A stretch of 64,000 bases of DNA, taken from contig NZ_JAKLSQ010000009.1 of assembly GCF_022014495.1 (NCBI RefSeq), positions 56,487 to 120,486 on the forward strand, given 5' to 3'. This DNA comes from Sandaracinobacteroides sayramensis (GTDB taxonomy: Bacteria > Pseudomonadota > Alphaproteobacteria > Sphingomonadales > Sphingomonadaceae). Numbering within the stretch: the first letter of the stretch is position 1; each line of letters starts with the position of its first letter. The notes under the pieces are model-generated. The model did no database searches and was not told where the DNA came from. It saw nothing but the letters and a program-made list of their open reading frames with translations. The position numbers were made by a program, and so were the translations under genes. Below, piece after piece: positions 62,037-64,000 of this stretch.

Positions 62037-63055
62037 GCGACACGCTTTTCGGCTCCGATAATTCCGCAGGGCGTCGGCGCGCGATGCTGCGCACCGCGAT
62101 GGGGACGACTATCGCGGCGGCGCTGGCCGATCCGATGGTCATCGAGATCATGGTCAACCCGGACGGCGTGTTGCGCCTCGATCGACTTGGCGAAGGCCGG
62201 ATCGATACCGGCACCAAATATGAGCCCGCGCAAGTCGAGCGGATCATTCGTCTGGTAGCATCCCACGCGCGCACCGAGGTTCATGGCAATGCGCCGATCG
62301 TTTCGGCCGAGCTGCCGCCGCACGGCGAAGGCGCGGGCGAGCGGTTCGAGGGTATCCTGCCGCCGGTCAGCCTCGCGCCATGCTTCTCGATCCGCAAGCC
62401 CGCGGCGCGCATCTACACTTTGCTCGACTATGTGCGGGACGGCATCATGCTCGCCGACACGGCGCGACTGCTGTCGATGGCCGTGGTCGAGCGCAAGAAC
62501 ATCCTGGTCGCGGGCGGCACCAGTTCGGGCAAGACGACGCTTGCCAACGCGCTGCTCGCCGAGATGGCGCACCTCGATGAACGCGTCATCATCATTGAAG
62601 ACACGCGTGAGTTGCAATGCGCCGCGCCCGACGTGGTGGGGCTGCGCACGCGTACGATCGGCACTGCCGGAGCCGGCGGCGTCACGATGGCTGATCTTGT
62701 CCGCTCGACATTGCGGCTCCGCCCCGATCGCATCGTCGTTGGCGAGGTGCGCGGGCGCGAAGCGCTCGACATGCTCAAAGCCTGGAACACCGGGCATCCG
62801 GGCGGCATCGCAACCGTCCACGCCAATTCGGCAGTGTCGGCCCTCTACCGGCTCGAGCAGCTCGTGCAGGAAAGCGTCGTCACCGTTCCGCGCCGGCTGA
62901 TCGCCGAATCCATCGACATGATCGTGTTCATCGCCGGGCGCGGCCTCGCGCGCCGCGTCGACACGATCGCGCGCGTCGCCGGCCTCGATCCCGACGGCGG
63001 CTACGCCGTCCTCGACCTTACTCCCGACCACGCCCTCGAACCCCAAGGAGAATGA
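62033..63055 (+). CDS. trbB: TrbB, conjugative transfer ATPase (VirB11-type)
   Basis: A 340-residue secretion ATPase with Walker A GGTSSGKTT (161-169), the Asp-box RVIIIEDTREL, Walker B-like RIVVGEVRG and the His-box GHPGGIATVHAN. It energises pilus assembly and transport. ATG overlaps the CopG stop and its own stop overlaps trbC. Confidence 0.95.
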   Translation: MSDTLFGSDNSAGRRRAMLRTAMGTTIAAALADPMVIEIMVNPDGVLRLDRLGEGRIDTGTKYEPAQVERIIRLVASHARTEVHGNAPIVSAELPPHGEGAGERFEGILPPVSLAPCFSIRKPAARIYTLLDYVRDGIMLADTARLLSMAVVERKNILVAGGTSSGKTTLANALLAEMAHLDERVIIIEDTRELQCAAPDVVGLRTRTIGTAGAGGVTMADLVRSTLRLRPDRIVVGEVRGREALDMLKAWNTGHPGGIATVHANSAVSALYRLEQLVQESVVTVPRRLIAESIDMIVFIAGRGLARRVDTIARVAGLDPDGGYAVLDLTPDHALEPQGE

Positions 63056-63405
63056 CCATGCGCTTGTCCCGTATTCCTGCCCGTATTCCTGATCGTCGGA
63101 GCATCTTCCTCACCGGAGCCGCCATCGGCCTCGGGCTTGCGCTCGCCGCCACCGCGCAGGCCGCCGGCTCGGGCATGCCGTGGGAGGAACCGCTCCAGCA
63201 GGTGCTGGAGTCGGTCCAGGGTCCGGTCGCCAAGATCGTCGCGGTGATCATCATCATCGTCACCGGTTTGACGCTGGCGTTCGGCGAGACAGCAGGCGGG
63301 TTCCGCCGCCTCATCCAGATCATCTTCGGCCTGTCGATTGCGTTCGCGGCGTCGAGCTTCTTCCTCAGCTTCTTCAGCTTCGGCGGTGGAGCGCTCATCT
63401 CGTGA
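63052..63405 (+). CDS. trbC: TrbC, conjugative pilin precursor (VirB2-type)
   Basis: A 117-residue protein with a signal sequence ending near AAGSGMP and two hydrophobic segments (about 60-80 and 90-112). It is the pilin that TraF, encoded upstream, would process and cyclise. The ATG overlaps the trbB stop; a second ATG follows six bases later. Confidence 0.9.
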   Translation: MTMRLSRIPARIPDRRSIFLTGAAIGLGLALAATAQAAGSGMPWEEPLQQVLESVQGPVAKIVAVIIIIVTGLTLAFGETAGGFRRLIQIIFGLSIAFAASSFFLSFFSFGGGALIS

Positions 63406-63674
63406 TCGCCTCCGGCAGTCATATCGAGGGTTTCGAGGCGCCGATGCACCGCGCGCTCGCCGAGCCGATCCTGCTCGGCGGGGCGCCGAGGGCGATCGCG
63501 ATCGTCAATGGTACGATCGCGGCCGCGCTCGGGCTCGGTCTCCAGCAGTGGATCGCCGGGCTGGCCATGTGGGCGTTCGGGCACACCCTCGCGGTGTTCG
63601 CCGCCAAACGCGATCCCGACTTCGCCCCGGTCCTGGTTCGCCACCTTCGCCAGAAGGGGCATCTGTCATGCTGA
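63402..63674 (+). CDS. trbD: TrbD, conjugative transfer membrane protein (VirB3-type)
   Basis: A 90-residue protein with a GFEAPMHRALAEPILLGGAPR opening and a hydrophobic pair (about 30-60), as in TrbD/VirB3. The start is GTG at 63402, overlapping the trbC stop (GTGA). Its stop overlaps trbE. Confidence 0.9.
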   Translation: MIASGSHIEGFEAPMHRALAEPILLGGAPRAIAIVNGTIAAALGLGLQQWIAGLAMWAFGHTLAVFAAKRDPDFAPVLVRHLRQKGHLSC

Positions 63675-64000
63675 ATCTGCGCGAATACCGTCAGAAGGCC
63701 GCCCGGCTCGCCGATCACCTTCCATGGGCGGCGCTTGTCGCGCCCGGCGTGGTGCTCAACAAGGACGGCAGCTTTTCGCGCGTCCTCAGGTTCCGCGGCC
63801 CCGATCTAGAATCCGCCACCGAAGCCGAGCTTGTCGCCGCCTGCGCGCGGGCGAACAATGTCCTGAAGCGCTTCGGCTCGGGCTGGGCACTCCATTTCGA
63901 GGCCGAGCGGCGCGAAGCGCTGGGTTATCCCGACAGCAGCTTTCCCGATGCGGCGTCGTGGCTGGTCGATGAGGAACGGCGCGCGGCGTTCGAAAGCGCG
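63669..64000 (+). CDS. trbE: TrbE, conjugative transfer ATPase (VirB4-type), N-terminal part
   Basis: The first 110 residues, beginning MLNLREYRQKAARLADHLPW and going on through the VirB4-type N-terminal domain, run off the right edge. TrbE is the large ATPase of the channel. It overlaps trbD by six bases. The remaining trb genes are expected beyond the window. Confidence 0.93.

Noticed and set aside
14719-64000. Second attachment site (copy of the tRNA 3' end)
   Set aside because: I found no second copy of the tRNA 3' end within the window; it should lie beyond 64 kb.

Overview
The window looks like a chromosomal segment of a sphingomonad (alphaproteobacterium, order Sphingomonadales): GC-rich core genes in a typical alphaproteobacterial arrangement, several large TonB-dependent receptors, and a luxR-luxI-phyH cluster of the kind I associate with sphingomonads. 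No genus can be read from the sequence alone.

Layout. (1) 1-14.6 kb is core chromosome. A leftward operon carries ahcY, tsaE, a DUF4239 membrane protein, amgK, murU and addB (cut by the window edge). To its right are a fused pabB-pabC gene, a class I aminotransferase, a MsrP-like protein lacking its molybdenum ligand, a HAD phosphatase, a secreted nuclease, and a rightward Mla-type lipid transport operon (mlaE with STAS, mlaF, mlaD, lipoprotein). (2) A tRNA-Met at 14.64 kb is followed at once by a tyrosine recombinase. Everything to the right edge reads as an integrated element at that tRNA; no second attachment site lies inside the window. (3) 16.4-40.1 kb is catabolic cargo. One part (TetR, amidohydrolase, TonB receptor, cyclase-family hydrolase, BKACE-type enzyme) may open a ring and cleave the product. 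A second part (TonB receptor, aldehyde dehydrogenase, GMC alcohol oxidase/dehydrogenase, acyl-CoA ligase, enoyl-CoA hydratase, SCPx-like thiolase, acyl-CoA dehydrogenase, MFE2-like SDR, a frameshifted TonB receptor, LysR, alpha-methylacyl-CoA racemase-like protein) forms a logical route from a primary, probably methyl-branched, alcohol through acid and CoA thioester to beta-oxidation. Four copies of one short element recur in front of genes of the second part, and two copies of a 70-bp repeat flank it. (4) 40.6-64 kb is the conjugative backbone: XRE regulator, LuxR/LuxI quorum sensing with PhyH, TraF protease, lytic transglycosylase, ArdC, DUF2958, ParB-like protein, DUF736, relaxase, then TraG, CopG and trbBCDE running off the right edge. 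This is the trb-type (IncP-like) transfer system seen on alphaproteobacterial integrative conjugative elements.

Between the relaxase (ends 53982) and traG (starts 59563) sits a compact second cargo that I consider the most interesting part. A rightward RHH-MazG-UDG operon converges on a leftward operon of ACP-like protein, XRE regulator, ImmA/IrrE metalloprotease, papain-like C1 protease and a distant thymidylate synthase-like protein. The ImmA/IrrE protein carries a C-terminal domain with all three chagasin (I42) motifs. Chagasins inhibit C1 proteases, and a C1 protease is encoded by the very next gene. I infer a regulated protease-inhibitor module coupled to nucleotide-active enzymes, possibly a defence or element-maintenance system; no function has been shown.
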